A DNA stretch of 64,000 nucleotides from Pomphorhynchus laevis (lineage: Eukaryota > Acanthocephala > Palaeacanthocephala > Echinorhynchida > Pomphorhynchidae), in NCBI GenBank assembly GCA_012934845.2, contig WNNJ02002153.1, positions 1-64,000 on the forward strand, written 5' to 3'. The notes under the pieces were generated by a model. That model was not told the origin of the DNA, made no database searches, and worked only from the letters and a program-made list of their open reading frames with translations. The position numbers and the translations under genes were made by a program. The number at the start of each line of letters is the position of its first letter. Positions within the stretch are counted from its first letter, which is position 1. Of this stretch, positions 47,435-57,659 are shown piece after piece.

Positions 47435-47829
47435 GTACGTGACGTTTGTTTTTCGCGTTGTTAAAATAAATTAAAAAAGCTCATGACAATTAATTTTGTT
47501 ATATCAGCAGGTGATAAACGAAGTTAGTTATTGTAAAATTGCTTATTTGTAAAAACTTTTTAAATTGAAAAGATACAAAGTAAGATGATTTATAAAATTT
47601 GTTTTGCCCTCGGATTTGACAATTTAGAAGCAAATTCCCACAGTTGAAATAAACACAATAAAATACAGGAAACTAGAAACTCGAAATTAAAACAAATTTA
47701 AATAAAATTTTAAAAGATTTGAAAATTAATAATTAATTTTAAATTAATAAATTCATTTAACGAATTTAATTCATTTAATAAATTCTCGTAACTATAATTA
47801 TTTTATCTTATAAAACAATTTACGTCATC

Positions 47830-49145
47830 CAATGATGACGGCCTGACTTTATATTAAAAGTCGAGGGATGCTGGCCACACCAGATACCTCAGGATGTCGT
47901 TTATACGATGTAGATCGCAGCCTAACGAGCTCTTACATCAAAGATTCTAGATTAATATCTCCCAGGTGACGTTCAATGAACATTTTCTGTTGCGTACCCG
48001 CCATTGAATCCGGGATTTGCTCACTAAGTATTCAAAGATACTTGTTTACCGTAAGATTTTCCCTCATTAGTGGTGAGTCCTCGTTGTAAGGCTGCATATC
48101 GGCCCTCAATACCTGACATCTGATCACCAATGTCTCTTAGTGGTGGTCTGAAGAGATCATGTATCCCTGAGAACACTATGTGCATAATCTCAGGATCTCT
48201 TCTTATGGAGTGATGGATCAGATTTCTGGCAGTATCGACAGGTAGATGAGTTATAGAGAGTTGACCGCTGAATTGTCATTACCCCTACCGCTCTGCCGCT
48301 CAAAGGTTTCGAATACCTTTTTGACTGGTCATCCAGTCAAGAAGTAAATCTTGAGCTGCTCTTTGAGATTTAGTGGGAACATAATGTTGTTTCTACAGTT
48401 GACAAGACTAGTACAACGCTTCATCTTCTAGATATTCATAGTCTAAGAGTCATTGTTTCTAAGTATCTATTATCATAAGATACGCGTATGGCTCCTCAGT
48501 GACGTCCGGCAAAGGAAACGTTGATTCAGTCTGAAGTGTTTCGGAACAAGAATCAATTCCCACGAGTGCATTTACTGCCTCTGGGAAAGCTTGCACCGAA
48601 TATGTGACAGGGTTACTAGACCCTACACATTGTTCAGGTTCATGGATCTTGATCAGATGGCATAACTCAGGCAAGTCAGTGTCCCAACTGCGGTAGTTGG
48701 GCCACTGTGATGTGAGTAGTAGTACTTACATCTGCTGGTTGATTCGTTGTAGAAACTATCTACGATTTTTTTGATATTTCTGTCTAATCTTTGCTGCCAG
48801 TCGAAGAAACATAGTCCGATATCTGCCTTATATAGGTTTGATACGGAAGACACATAGCTATATGGGAATTGGTTGCTATGTATATATATAGAGAGAAAGA
48901 AACGAGCAAAAGAAGTAGAGTAGAATTACCAACGACTTGGGTTAGTTCAGCTGGATTCTTATCTGTAGGTATCCACTCGATATGCGTACCATAGAAATCT
49001 TGTAAGAACAGGTTCCCCATAGGTTCCGTTTTCACTCTTCCTTTGAGAACAGAAAAATATACACATATATTATCGGTATATATCTTAGCGTTTTGGTATA
49101 GTTGATGACCACACCAAGATATATTCGTGTCATCCACGAAGATAT
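47830..49145 (-). mobile_element. Possible retroelement fossil within Rho intron 2
   Basis: Base composition in this intron segment is less AT-rich than its flanks. A minus-strand stretch near 49137-48950 encodes KIYTDNICVYFSVLKGR followed by HIEWIPTDKNPAEL, a pattern like the C-terminal part of an RNase H domain in LTR-type or tyrosine-recombinase retroelements. Other short frames at 48853-48459 have no recognised motif. No terminal repeats were found. It is degraded, and the family is unsure. Confidence 0.4.
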
Positions 49146-49375
49146 TTTCCTGGTATGTTATTGTTGTAACAGGTAATATAATAGGTTGTTTAAATGTTTT
49201 TATGTATTAGTCGTTTGTTGACGAAAACTTAATTCTTTTTAGATTGAACCTCAATTTCAATTTTTAAGCCATCTTTCATTGGGCATTTTTAGTATCTAAA
49301 GATATCTTTCTGACGTAAAGAAAACTCTTTGTACTCATTTCAAAAATGATTATTTTAAAAATGATTATTTTTTAG

Positions 49376-49613
49376 GAAATAAAGAAGGACTTACGCCACG
49401 ACGACCAAACCATAAAGGACTTGATGAAAACGCGTCAAGAACCTGTTAAGCAAGAAGAGGGTCTAGCGATGTCAGAAAAGATTCAATGCCTATGCGTATC
49501 TGGAGTGCTCCGCTAAGACAAAGGAAGGTGTTCGTAAAGTATTTGAAACCGCAACGCGGGCTGCTCTCAGCAAAAAAAAACGAAACAAGAAGATAAAGTG
49601 TAAAATTCTATGA
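49376..49613 (+). other. Rho exon 3 with two +1 shifts
   Basis: The acceptor is TTTTTTAG. The reading frame moves between three frames to follow the family sequence; the last frame ends [16 protein letters not shown] and stop. Confidence 0.75.
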
Positions 49614-50711
49614 GTATTTTATCAATCAACGGTATTCACACTATCTGTCTGTAATATGTTACATCAAATCAAACTTTGTCTTTTTTATATGACCGGCTGT
49701 TTTTCTAAGCCAGTCGGTACTATTATCATTGTTTGAAATCACAATCACATTTTCGACTTTATATTAAACTTTACGACATCAACGAATGTTTTTCACTATA
49801 CATTCTCTGATTAATAGAGACTGACTTCTTTTACCATATTCTTAGAATAGGGAACTTGTCTTTTGATTTTCTTTTTGTGATTTCTGTTTTTGTTTGTTTT
49901 TTTTTGCTCAAAGAACAAAAAAATAATAATTACAAGAGAATGCCTTTTCTTGTTTACTGTTTTATACTGTTGTTGCTATTGATTTAATTTCAATTTTCAT
50001 ACAAACTTCCATATACATGCGATAACTCAATTTAAATTTAAATTCTTATTTAATAATTTAATAAATTATCAAATTATTATTTTTTAATTTGATAATTAAA
50101 TTGTAATATTTCACATAAACTGATTTCTGAAATGTTAATGGGATTTTAGTTATTACTCAGCTTTAATGTTTGGATTTAAATTGTTAATTGAAATTGATTT
50201 TTATTTTAATTGAATAAGTAATTTATTAGTTTATCTACATAATTTGTAGAGTCGAAATGCTAGAAATTTTAAATGTTTTATTTGAAATGTGCTATTATTA
50301 TTTAGTAATTTACGAATCGGATTTAAATAACTATTTCAAATAACAGCTTCCTAAGGTAAGACGTTTAACGCCTGTATTTTCTTTACAAGAATGTAATGGT
50401 TTTCAAAAAAAAAACTTACAAAAACCAAAAATATAAAGTTTAGGAAATTAAATATTTAACATGTTTGTTTCGAATAGAGACGCATATTTAGATTATTTTT
50501 AATATACATTTAAAGTAAAATAACTTTTGACATTTTACATTTTTGATTATAATTGAATATGCAAGATCACTCTAATAACGTCATGTCCTGAACTTCTTTG
50601 AATTTTTAGTTAAATAACGTGCACAATATCATGTGGCCTTTACAAATGAATTTGCTAAGCTAATATGTATTCTATTTTAAGTAAACTGCTTATATGTTTG
50701 CAAATTCCTTG
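49614..50711. other. AT-rich region downstream of Rho
   Basis: It contains the Rho 3' UTR (unknown end). I see no gene or repeat. Confidence 0.4.
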
Positions 50712-50892
50712 ATTCTTAATTATTGGATCGGGATCAAAGAAAAGAGGAATTTTTTGATATTTCGCTAACTTCTGTTAGCATATTCAGAAAATTACCGAAG
50801 ATGAAAATTTTCTGAAGATGATAACTAAAGTTAGCGAAATATCAATAAAATAATTTCCTCTTTTCTTTGATCCAGCTCCAATAATTATTTAT
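50712..50892. mobile_element. Foldback / MITE-like element with ~60-70 bp inverted arms
   Basis: The left arm runs from about 50715 (AATTATTGG, GGATCAAAGAAAAGAGGAA, GATATTTCGCTAACTT) to CAGAAAATT. The right arm is its inverted counterpart: AATTTTCTGAAGATGAT, AAGTTAGCGAAATATC, TTCCTCTTTTCTTTGATCC and CCAATAATTA. The arms differ by a few indels. There is no coding capacity. The structure fits a MITE or foldback element; target duplications are not clear. Confidence 0.8.
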
Positions 50893-51349
50893 CAATAATG
50901 GATCAGTATCGACTATTTAAAGAATTACTTGATCAATTCATTTTTCTAATTTCATACAATATTGCCAAACTTATGAACAATCTATTATTAGCTATTAACC
51001 GAAAATCTGATGAATCCGCTGTTACGATATCACCCAGCTAATAAAATCACAGAGATTTATAGCAATCGATAAGTTATGATCACAGGATACTAGACATTTT
51101 CGATTCAATGGCTCGTTCACTAATCAGCATTGTTAAGTGGACAATACATTATGCTATCGGTAACGTAGTTGTTCAACATCATATAACAGTTTAGCAAGCT
51201 GGGTTTGGAAAACATTTTAAGGGGAATACATAGTCTTCCTGGGTAACCGGTAATATTTATCTATGCAAACTTCGAAAATGAAGTTTGATGACTTGCATAA
51301 TTCTGAAATATAAAAGTAAATTAAAGAATGATCGATTTTTAGAGTGAAT
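50893..51349. other. Upstream region of CIAO1
   Basis: It probably holds the CIAO1 promoter. An acceptor-like CGATTTTTAG lies at 51333-51342, seven bases before the CIAO1 ATG. Confidence 0.4.
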
Positions 51350-52375
51350 ATGAAGCTGGAAAAACTTAGGTGCAGTGACATAAGTCATCTCGACATCATT
51401 TGGTCACTTGATTGGCATCCATCCGGGAAAATCTTGGCAACCTGTTCAAGTGATCGAAGAATTAAGATTTGGAAACAAATACAAGATAGGTGGCAATGCA
51501 TTAATGAAATAAAGCACGGACACACTCGCACGATACGTAGAGTTCGATTTAGCCCATCTGGAAAATTTCTCGCATCCTGTGGATTCGACTCGGCATTGAC
51601 AATATACGCTACAGACTCATTTGAAGTGATTGATGAACTTGATGCACATCAATCTGAAGTTAAATGTGTTCAATGGTCACCGTGTGAGACTATGCTTGCT
51701 ACGTGCTCAAGAGATAAAGATGTTTGGATATGGAATGTTCTCAAAGAAGAATGTGCAGATAATGAAATATATCCGCAATTTGAATTAATGGAAATACTTC
51801 ATGGACACTCCCAAGATGTAAAATACGTCGCCTGGTCGGATAATATAAAGTTTCTAGCTTCATGCAGTTACGATAATGACATCCGTTTATATCAATTTAA
51901 AATGGAAGATGGTAATTTCGCTTTTATACAGACACTACGGGGTCATAGCTCAACTGTTTGGTGCTGTCAGTTTAATTCGTCCTCAAATCGTATGGTTTCG
52001 TCTTCAGACGATCGAACATTTATTGTATGGAAACAAGTTCCGGATAGTTCTTGGCAAATTAGCTTTAAATCCGATGCAGCGAATTTACTGCATGACGGAA
52101 CAATATATTCGATTGCTTTCTATTTAAACACTAATATTATTATAACTGCTTCAGGTGATAATAAAGTACGATTCTTTACTAAATCTACCAATAATTTCGA
52201 ATCATGGGAAGCACTAAAGTCCATAGAGTATAGTCACAGTGAAGATGTAAATGAATTACGAATTTATTCATGCCAACAGTCGTCAAATGATTTGATAGCA
52301 TCGTGTTCTGATGACGGGACAGTGATTATTTCAAAGATAAATCCTAATGAGTTAATGGATACTAGTACAATTTAA
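51350..52375 (+). CDS. CIAO1: Cytosolic iron-sulfur assembly protein CIAO1 (WD40)
   Basis: A WD40 beta-propeller of the cytosolic iron-sulfur targeting complex, which works with CIAO2 and MMS19 to deliver Fe-S clusters to client proteins. The 341 residues match the family (about 330-340). Seven repeats are visible: SLDWHPSGKILATCSSDRRI near 20, a TRTIRRVRFSPSGKFLASCGFD block near 60, EVKCVQWSPCETMLATCSRDKDVWIWNV near 105, DVKYVAWSDNIKFLASCSYDNDIRLY near 155, STVWCCQFNSSSNRMVSSSDDRTFIVW near 200, TIYSIAFYLNTNIIITASGDNKVRFF near 250 and DLIASCSDDGTVII near 310. The signature SRDKDVW and HSQDVK.V.W segments are those of CIAO1 rather than other WD40 proteins. I use the ATG at 51350 (MKLEKL); the open frame extends two codons further with GTG. 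The gene has a single coding exon and is intact. Confidence 0.93.
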   Translation: MKLEKLRCSDISHLDIIWSLDWHPSGKILATCSSDRRIKIWKQIQDRWQCINEIKHGHTRTIRRVRFSPSGKFLASCGFDSALTIYATDSFEVIDELDAHQSEVKCVQWSPCETMLATCSRDKDVWIWNVLKEECADNEIYPQFELMEILHGHSQDVKYVAWSDNIKFLASCSYDNDIRLYQFKMEDGNFAFIQTLRGHSSTVWCCQFNSSSNRMVSSSDDRTFIVWKQVPDSSWQISFKSDAANLLHDGTIYSIAFYLNTNIIITASGDNKVRFFTKSTNNFESWEALKSIEYSHSEDVNELRIYSCQQSSNDLIASCSDDGTVIISKINPNELMDTSTI

Positions 52376-52562
52376 TGCATTTCAACGTTGAAGCCATCAT
52401 TAATATTTGTAATCCTCTTTGTTCTTGATTTTTAATGGAGTTTAGTGGTATTTATTTTCAGTTAGATTATAGTGAGATAACGTTATCGGGGTGGGTCTCA
52501 CTGCGGATCTGACCAGGTAATATCAGTTCAGAAGTGTAAAAATCAAAGGTGTGTGTTTATGT
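52376..52562 (+). other. CIAO1 3' UTR and duplication end point
   Basis: The first ~108 bases are repeated downstream at 53886-53993. The repeat ends at a 12-bp palindrome, GATAACGTTATC (52475-52486). Confidence 0.7.
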
Positions 52563-52917
52563 TAAAACGAAGTTTATTATTTGATGTAAAATTAGACATC
52601 GCTCAACTTATATCGGAATTTATACTGCAGATGCCTTTCTACGAAGCTATATAGAACATATAAAAAATATTATTTCGACTTTAATACTTTGGATTAAGCA
52701 TCCGGGGCTTAATCCATGTATTAAAGCCGAAATAATATTTTTTTATTTCGGCTTTAATACTTTGGATTAAGCATCCCGAGCTTAATCCACAGTATTAAAG
52801 CCGAAATAATATTTTTATATGTTCTAAATAGCTTCATAGAAAGGCATCTGCAGTATAAATTCCGATATGAGTTGAGCGACGACTTATTTTTCATCAAATA
52901 ATAAACTTCGTTTCATA
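52563..52917. mobile_element. Foldback element with ~170-bp arms and two inner hairpins
   Basis: The left arm (from ACGAAGTTTATTATTTGATG) and the inverted right arm (ending CATCAAATAATAAACTTCGT) are about 90 percent identical by eye. They share CGCTCAACTYATATCGGAAT, CTGCAGATGCCTTTCT and AGAACATATAAAAA. The centre holds two successive ~75-bp hairpins (about 52666-52740 and 52741-52815), each built on TTTAATAC, GGATTAAGC, GCTTAATCC and GTATTAAAG. There is no coding sequence. It is a palindrome of palindromes with strong cruciform potential, consistent with a foldback/MITE family. Confidence 0.9.
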
Positions 52918-52924
52918 TCGGTCA

Positions 52925-53110
52925 ACTGAAAGGAAGTTTATTATTTGATGTAAAATTAAACGTCGCTCAACTCATATCGGAATTTATCGGAATTTATCGG
53001 AATTTACAGTATATGATCACTGCTAATATTCGTAGTCTGATATATACTCATATCGGAATTTATAGGAATTTCCCGTATATGATCAGTGCTACTATTCGCG
53101 AACATTCAAT
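52925..53110 (+). repeat. Extra partial arm of the foldback family with (TATCGGAATT)n
   Basis: AAGTTTATTATTTGATG...CGCTCAACTCATATCGGAAT repeats the arm sequence of the foldback element to the left, followed by three copies of a ~10-bp TATCGGAATT unit. A second CATATCGGAATTTA...GTATATGATCA segment lies at 53048-53085. It may be a rearranged member of the same family. Confidence 0.75.
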
Positions 53111-53342
53111 AATGTAAAAGTCACTTACAGGCATATAATATTCGGTTTGAGTAATAAAGAGCTGTGTGAGTAACAAAGTCGTAAATTAATCAATTACTAT
53201 TGCATCGACCCCGTTAATTAATAGTTTATACATAAATTTAAATACAGTTATTGGTTTGTCACCAGCTAAAGAGAATATCTTCAATTACTGACTGATAGCA
53301 AGCATTTACTATTTAGGAAGAAACAGTGAGATATACAAAGAG
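53111..53342. other. Spacer
   Basis: No supported feature. Confidence 0.3.
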
Positions 53343-53600
53343 CTAAATAGTTGATGTGAATATCATTGGCGATAGAAGTGGGGGGTCGCTTGAGGAAACG
53401 ATGGTAGGTTCTTGGCGAACGACGTAGAAGGCACTTTGAACGCAAGCTGTGTCAGAGTTATACCATGGTGCATTGTACGTTCGTCGGGGAATAAACAGTT
53501 CCCATGGAAGAAGAATATTTTCGAGGATAAATATGTCTAGAATTAAAGAGATTAGACTGATAGTCCAGTCATCCCCAGTTAAAGAGAATGTCTTCAATTA
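53343..53600 (-). mobile_element. L2-like LINE linker fragment
   Basis: A minus-strand frame with ILDIFILENILLPWELFIPRR, NAPWYNSDTACVQ (the conserved linker PWF.SD motif after the endonuclease) and PLLSPMIFTSTI. The decayed LINE at 44600-44750 ends with the similar LLSPLISTATI, which links the two. It is isolated and truncated at both sides. Confidence 0.7.
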
Positions 53601-53770
53601 CTGACCGAGGCTACATTTAAAACTTCAGATATTCTTATTTTAAAATATATTATTAAAATTAATATCTTAATTTCATAACCGATTAGACAAAAATGCATTT
53701 TAGAATACATAAGAACACATATGGAATTAATTATAACATGCGATTTTGGTTTAATTAATTATAAAATGCG
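53601..53770. other. AT-rich spacer
   Basis: No supported feature. Confidence 0.3.
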
Positions 53771-53993
53771 ATTTATTCATGCCAACAGTCGTCAAATGAT
53801 TTGATAGCATCGTGTGCTGATGACGGGACTGTGATTATTTCAAAGATAAATCTTAATGAGTTTATGGATACTAGTAAAATTTAATGCATTTCAACGTTGA
53901 AGCCATCATTTATATTTGAAATCTTCTTTGTTTTTGAATTTTAATGGAGTTTAGTGGAATTTATTTTCATTAAGATTTTAGTGAGATAACGTA
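53771..53993 (+). pseudogene. Partial duplicate of the CIAO1 3' end
   Basis: It aligns with 52262-52483 (offset 1,509) with about 6 percent differences. It contains the last ~37 codons still open (ending with FMDTSKI and stop) plus ~108 bases of 3' UTR. There is no start, no upstream gene body and no promoter, so it is a non-functional fragment. Neither a poly(A) tail nor retrotransposed structure is visible, so it is a DNA-level duplication. Confidence 0.92.
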
Positions 53994-54235
53994 ACTCACG
54001 ACAATTTTAAATTTACCTAAACATTTTAGAATACTTACTTGTTATGATGAATATATCTAATAATATAAATTGAATATATTTAATTATTTAAGTAATGACT
54101 GTTGTAAATATACGATAATTTATTTTCTAATAGTTATTTTCATAATTTTAACTCGTTGTCTTTTTAGTCAAAATAAATGCTTTCAATATATTAAGTATTT
54201 TCTTTATTTGTACTTTCAAACGCATTTCTCCCAAA
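53994..54235. other. AT-rich spacer
   Basis: No supported feature. Confidence 0.3.
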
Positions 54236-55250
54236 CATTTATTTTCTGCAGGGTCCCACAAGGTTCAGTTCAAGGTCCCCTGCTTTTCTCTCGTCTGCTT
54301 GGCAATCTCTCTCCATTTATCCAACTTTAACCCATTAATGTCATGCAATACGCCGATAACATCTTCATCTACGCTCATGCACCCGCCCATCGCGTACACG
54401 ATATCGCAATTTCTGCTTCCAACGGTCTTTCTTATATCTACAAACGTCTCTCCCATGTTCATCTCGTTCTAAACTCAGACAAGTCTAAAATAATGTGGAT
54501 CATCCCCTGCTAACCTAACATATCTGCTTCCCCTGTATATTTTGCATCATCAATCATTCTTTTAGTCAACAATCTCACTTTCGTAGGATTCCGTTTCGAT
54601 GATCACCTTTTCCTTAAACCCTTCGTTCGTGACAACTTCGACTAACTTAATTCTCCGTGACATCCGCCGTATCCGCCCCCTTATCGACTTCCGTTCGTTA
54701 TGTATCTACCTTTATCGCTTATTTTCCCTAAAATCGATTACTGCCTCAGCCTTATCGCCAATTCTCCAAAATCCATTAACCTACCCCTACAACGCATCAT
54801 CAACTCCGCCGTTCGAGGGATCCTACCTCTCCGTCGCTTTGACAACACATCCACATATCTTGCCCAACTGTCCTGGCTCACCATCCACATCCGCATACAA
54901 CTCCACCTTATTATCGTAACTTTTCGTCTCATCGTTGTCGGCTCCCCATCGTTCATCAACCTCTCTTTCTTAGACGACACTCCCACCAACTCTATATCAC
55001 TGCGTTCCCGTAATTCCCTCTTACTCTACGTTCCTAATTACTCTAATAACTACGGTCTCTGATTCTTCCTCGTGGCCGCTACACTTGCCTGAAATCAGCT
55101 TTCTCTCGACGTCCGCCGCACTCCCTCCTTTATTACATTCGAATACCGCCTCCGTACCTATCTTCTCGACCATGATTTAGATTTTTGTTCTTTTTGTGTT
55201 GTCATGTAAGCGTGTGCAGGCGGGCAGTTGCCACGTAATAATAAATCTGT
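54236..55250 (+). mobile_element. 5'-truncated L2-like LINE, decayed RT and tail
   Basis: It starts inside RT at motif B (GVPQGSVQGPLLFSRLLGN), then MQYADNIFIYAHAP (YADD altered to YADN), a CPC-type stop after KIMWI, thumb FPKIDYCLSLIANSPKS with PLQRIINSAVRG and LRRFDN, and a C-terminus near 55090. The tail at 55195-55245 keeps TTGTCATGTAAGCG and GCCACGTAATAATAAAT, but the hairpin is degenerate. Three or more frame breaks. Confidence 0.85.
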
Positions 55251-55440
55251 TTCGTTCACGTACTTCTTACTTTACCTCCTCTGTATCACTTTTCAATAAT
55301 TCACGTCAAAAATTATCTTCATTAATATTTCCGATTTATCGATTCAACACTCCACTCCTGTCACAATACTTCAAACTTTCTTGAACGCAACGAAAGAATT
55401 AAATCGACTAAATGCAATGGCTAAATGAACATACTAAAGG
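55251..55440. other. Spacer after L2 tail
   Basis: No supported feature. Confidence 0.3.
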
Positions 55441-55716
55441 ACTGATCTAAACAAACGGACTTCACGAATGAGCTGTACGAACGGTCTGACCGAAAGGTCT
55501 GACCGAACGGTCTAAACGAATGGTATAAACGAATGGTATAAACGAACGCACTGAACGAACAGACTGAACGAATGAACTAAACGAACGGTCTGAACGAACT
55601 GTCTGAACAAACGGTCTGAACAAACGGTCTGAACGAACGATATGAACGAACGGCCTGAACGAACAGCCTGAACTAACGGATTGAACTAACTGATTGAACG
55701 AATGAACTGGATAATC
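55441..55716 (+). repeat. 13-bp minisatellite (GGTCTGAACGAAC)n, ~20 copies
   Basis: A regular 13-bp array with consensus GGTCTGAACGAAC, imperfect in the left third and near-perfect at 55590-55680. It lies just upstream of a LINE 5' region and may be part of its 5' UTR, as tandem promoter repeats are in some LINEs. Confidence 0.9.
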
Positions 55717-56050
55717 GAACTAAAACGTTATTGAGAAAAAAATTAACAGCTTAAATACACAATTAATATACACAAAGATATCAAGAAGATTAAACTATCT
55801 TGAACAAGATTAAACTACCTTGCTAACAACTACTACTTACAATTAAACGCACAGAACAATCAGTATCGATAAAGTGATTACACTAATTACAAAGACAGCC
55901 TCGATTACTCGATTCAAATAAACATTCAAAGATATAAACTTAAACACACACTACTTATACAAGCTTAAATACACATAACTACTTACAAGCAAGCCCAACG
56001 AACACACAAGCTTAAACACACAATTATTCGATTGCAAGGAGCGAAACGAG
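55717..56050 (+). other. Probable 5' UTR of the LINE at 56051-60034
   Basis: AC-rich, with repeated AAACACACAA/CTTAAA(C/T)ACACA motifs leading up to the first ORF1 frame. No gene of its own. Confidence 0.45.
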
Positions 56051-56500
56051 TTGACACAACAATCGATGGCAAGAACACAGAAGACAGAAACGAAAAAATG
56101 TTTAGCAAGTCAGCAGATTAACGATACTCGCAATCAGACTGTACCAAAATTAGCAAACCCTTCCTCTGGGTATGGGCAACGCGAGGTTTCTTGCAGCAGA
56201 TCTGGATGCGACATAGGGACAACTGTCAATGTTCCATCTTGTCTGTCAAAATCTGTACTGTCTAGGGATTTTGTTTGTGGGTTCTGTGCCTCCGAATTGC
56301 TCTCCTTGTTGTTCAAGGGCCATTGTGACGAGCAAGTATCAATAAATGCTTTGGAGAGGAACGCAGATTCAAACAGTCACAACGATGGGGAAGATCATAG
56401 TATTGACGAACCAGAAAGGAGTTCAGAAGCGTTCAGAAAGTCAAGTAGCTCGTCGTCAGGGATTGATGATGTTTGGCCACTCCAAAATCATCTGAGATAG
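56051..56500 (+). CDS. LINE ORF1 N-terminal part with PHD-like zinc finger
   Basis: 149 codons. A cysteine pattern at residues 48-79 (C-x4-C-D-I, then a Cys, then F-V-C-G-F-C) resembles the PHD-type finger found in ORF1 of many CR1 elements. A second LINE on the minus strand (62706-62600) has the matching C-x4-C-N-V...F-L-C-G-F spacing. The region after it is Ser/Asp/Glu-rich. No other domain is evident. The frame ends near 56500; the next piece is in another frame. Confidence 0.65.
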   Translation: MTQQSMARTQKTETKKCLASQQINDTRNQTVPKLANPSSGYGQREVSCSRSGCDIGTTVNVPSCLSKSVLSRDFVCGFCASELLSLLFKGHCDEQVSINALERNADSNSHNDGEDHSIDEPERSSEAFRKSSSSSSGIDDVWPLQNHLR

Positions 56501-57156
56501 GAACCAATAATGCTATTCATGTACTCAATCATTCTCTCACGCAGCAGTCGAAGTTAGAACTCTACGATCGTTCAATCATACCCTTCAATAACAATTCAAC
56601 TCAATGCTTCGTTAGGGATGCATTGCATGAGACTAATGTGATGGATTACTCCTTCAAACAACTTTCTGTTTTGGATTCTATTTCTCATCCCCATATGATG
56701 AGCAATAGAATCCAAAACATACATCCCCATACATCTTGCTTTAGATGACAAATGTTCCGCCCTCAAGCATGCGAATGTTGATTTGTCAACTCATGTTAAC
56801 ACTTCCTCGGGCAGTGATTGTTCTCAAAACTGTCCTATGGGTAGTGATTGTAGTGAGCGTCCTTGTGCTTACCCGCAGCTACTGCATCCCCGTTGCAGTT
56901 TATGTGTTGCTCCTATAGTAGCCCCGCTAATTGAGAGCGTTAAGGATCTTGCAAAGGCTAGTCAGATTATCATTAGGCCTATAGATAATCTACGACAAAT
57001 AGTTAGCCTTCCTAATAATAAACAACATGCAGTGATTCCTCCAAACATCGACGGCCATCAATTACCCCTGAGACTCATTCTTCATTAGTTCCGTCTGCTA
57101 GCTCTAAACAATTTAGCTCTAGACAATTTAACTCCAGAAGAGAGTTAAACGTTATC

Positions 57157-57612
57157 ATGAGCGGTGTTAAAGAATCTCTCCGTAACAATCCCCAAAGTAG
57201 ACTGGATGACGATATTGTGCATCTTCGCGCGGTATTTTCTAAGATTTTTCTCCGGAGCGATCTGGATGTTGCGAAGTGTCTTAAAGTTCGAAGAGTTTTT
57301 CGTCTAGGCAAGAAATTTTCAGATAGGCCGAGACTTTTAAAAGTTGCTCTAGACTCAAAAGATCATGTTGACTTCCTACTCAAGCATGCATTTAGATTAT
57401 CGCGCTCTGATTTTCATATACTCCATGATTTATGTGCTGCAGATCGTCTGAGAAGGCACGAGGCTTTCAACGAGCTGCATCAACGGCTGGAAAGTGGTAA
57501 GGGCAACCTATGTGTCCGGAATTTTCGGGTGGTCAAGTGGCGTCCGACTGTCCGGTGGCATCCCTTACTTCTGCAGAGTCAGACCTCTTTAGTAGTGATG
57601 GTTTTTGTGTAG
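57157..57612 (+). CDS. LINE ORF1 RRM-like part
   Basis: It has VFRLGKKFSDRPRLLKVALDSKDHVDFLLKHAF and LCVRNFRVVKWRP, matching the order in the ORF1 at 14323-14895. The N-terminal part of the RRM-like fold (RCVIFANIPES in the relative) is partly replaced here. Confidence 0.7.
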   Translation: MSGVKESLRNNPQSRLDDDIVHLRAVFSKIFLRSDLDVAKCLKVRRVFRLGKKFSDRPRLLKVALDSKDHVDFLLKHAFRLSRSDFHILHDLCAADRLRRHEAFNELHQRLESGKGNLCVRNFRVVKWRPTVRWHPLLLQSQTSLVVMVFV

Positions 57613-57659
57613 GAAAACTAGTAGACTTCGATAGTGTCACCGAACGTGTCAAATTTTCC

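Noticed and set aside
49376-49613. Programmed ribosomal frameshifting in the Rho gene
   Set aside because: Two shifts of the same sign at non-slippery sites, and no known case in this family; decay or sequence error is simpler.
53771-53993. Processed (retrotransposed) CIAO1 copy
   Set aside because: No poly(A) tract at the end and no target duplication; the 3' edge lies in UTR at a palindromic breakpoint, so a DNA-level duplication fits better.
55441-55716. Telomere-like repeat
   Set aside because: The 13-bp unit GGTCTGAACGAAC does not match known animal telomere motifs, and the array is short and degenerate on one side.
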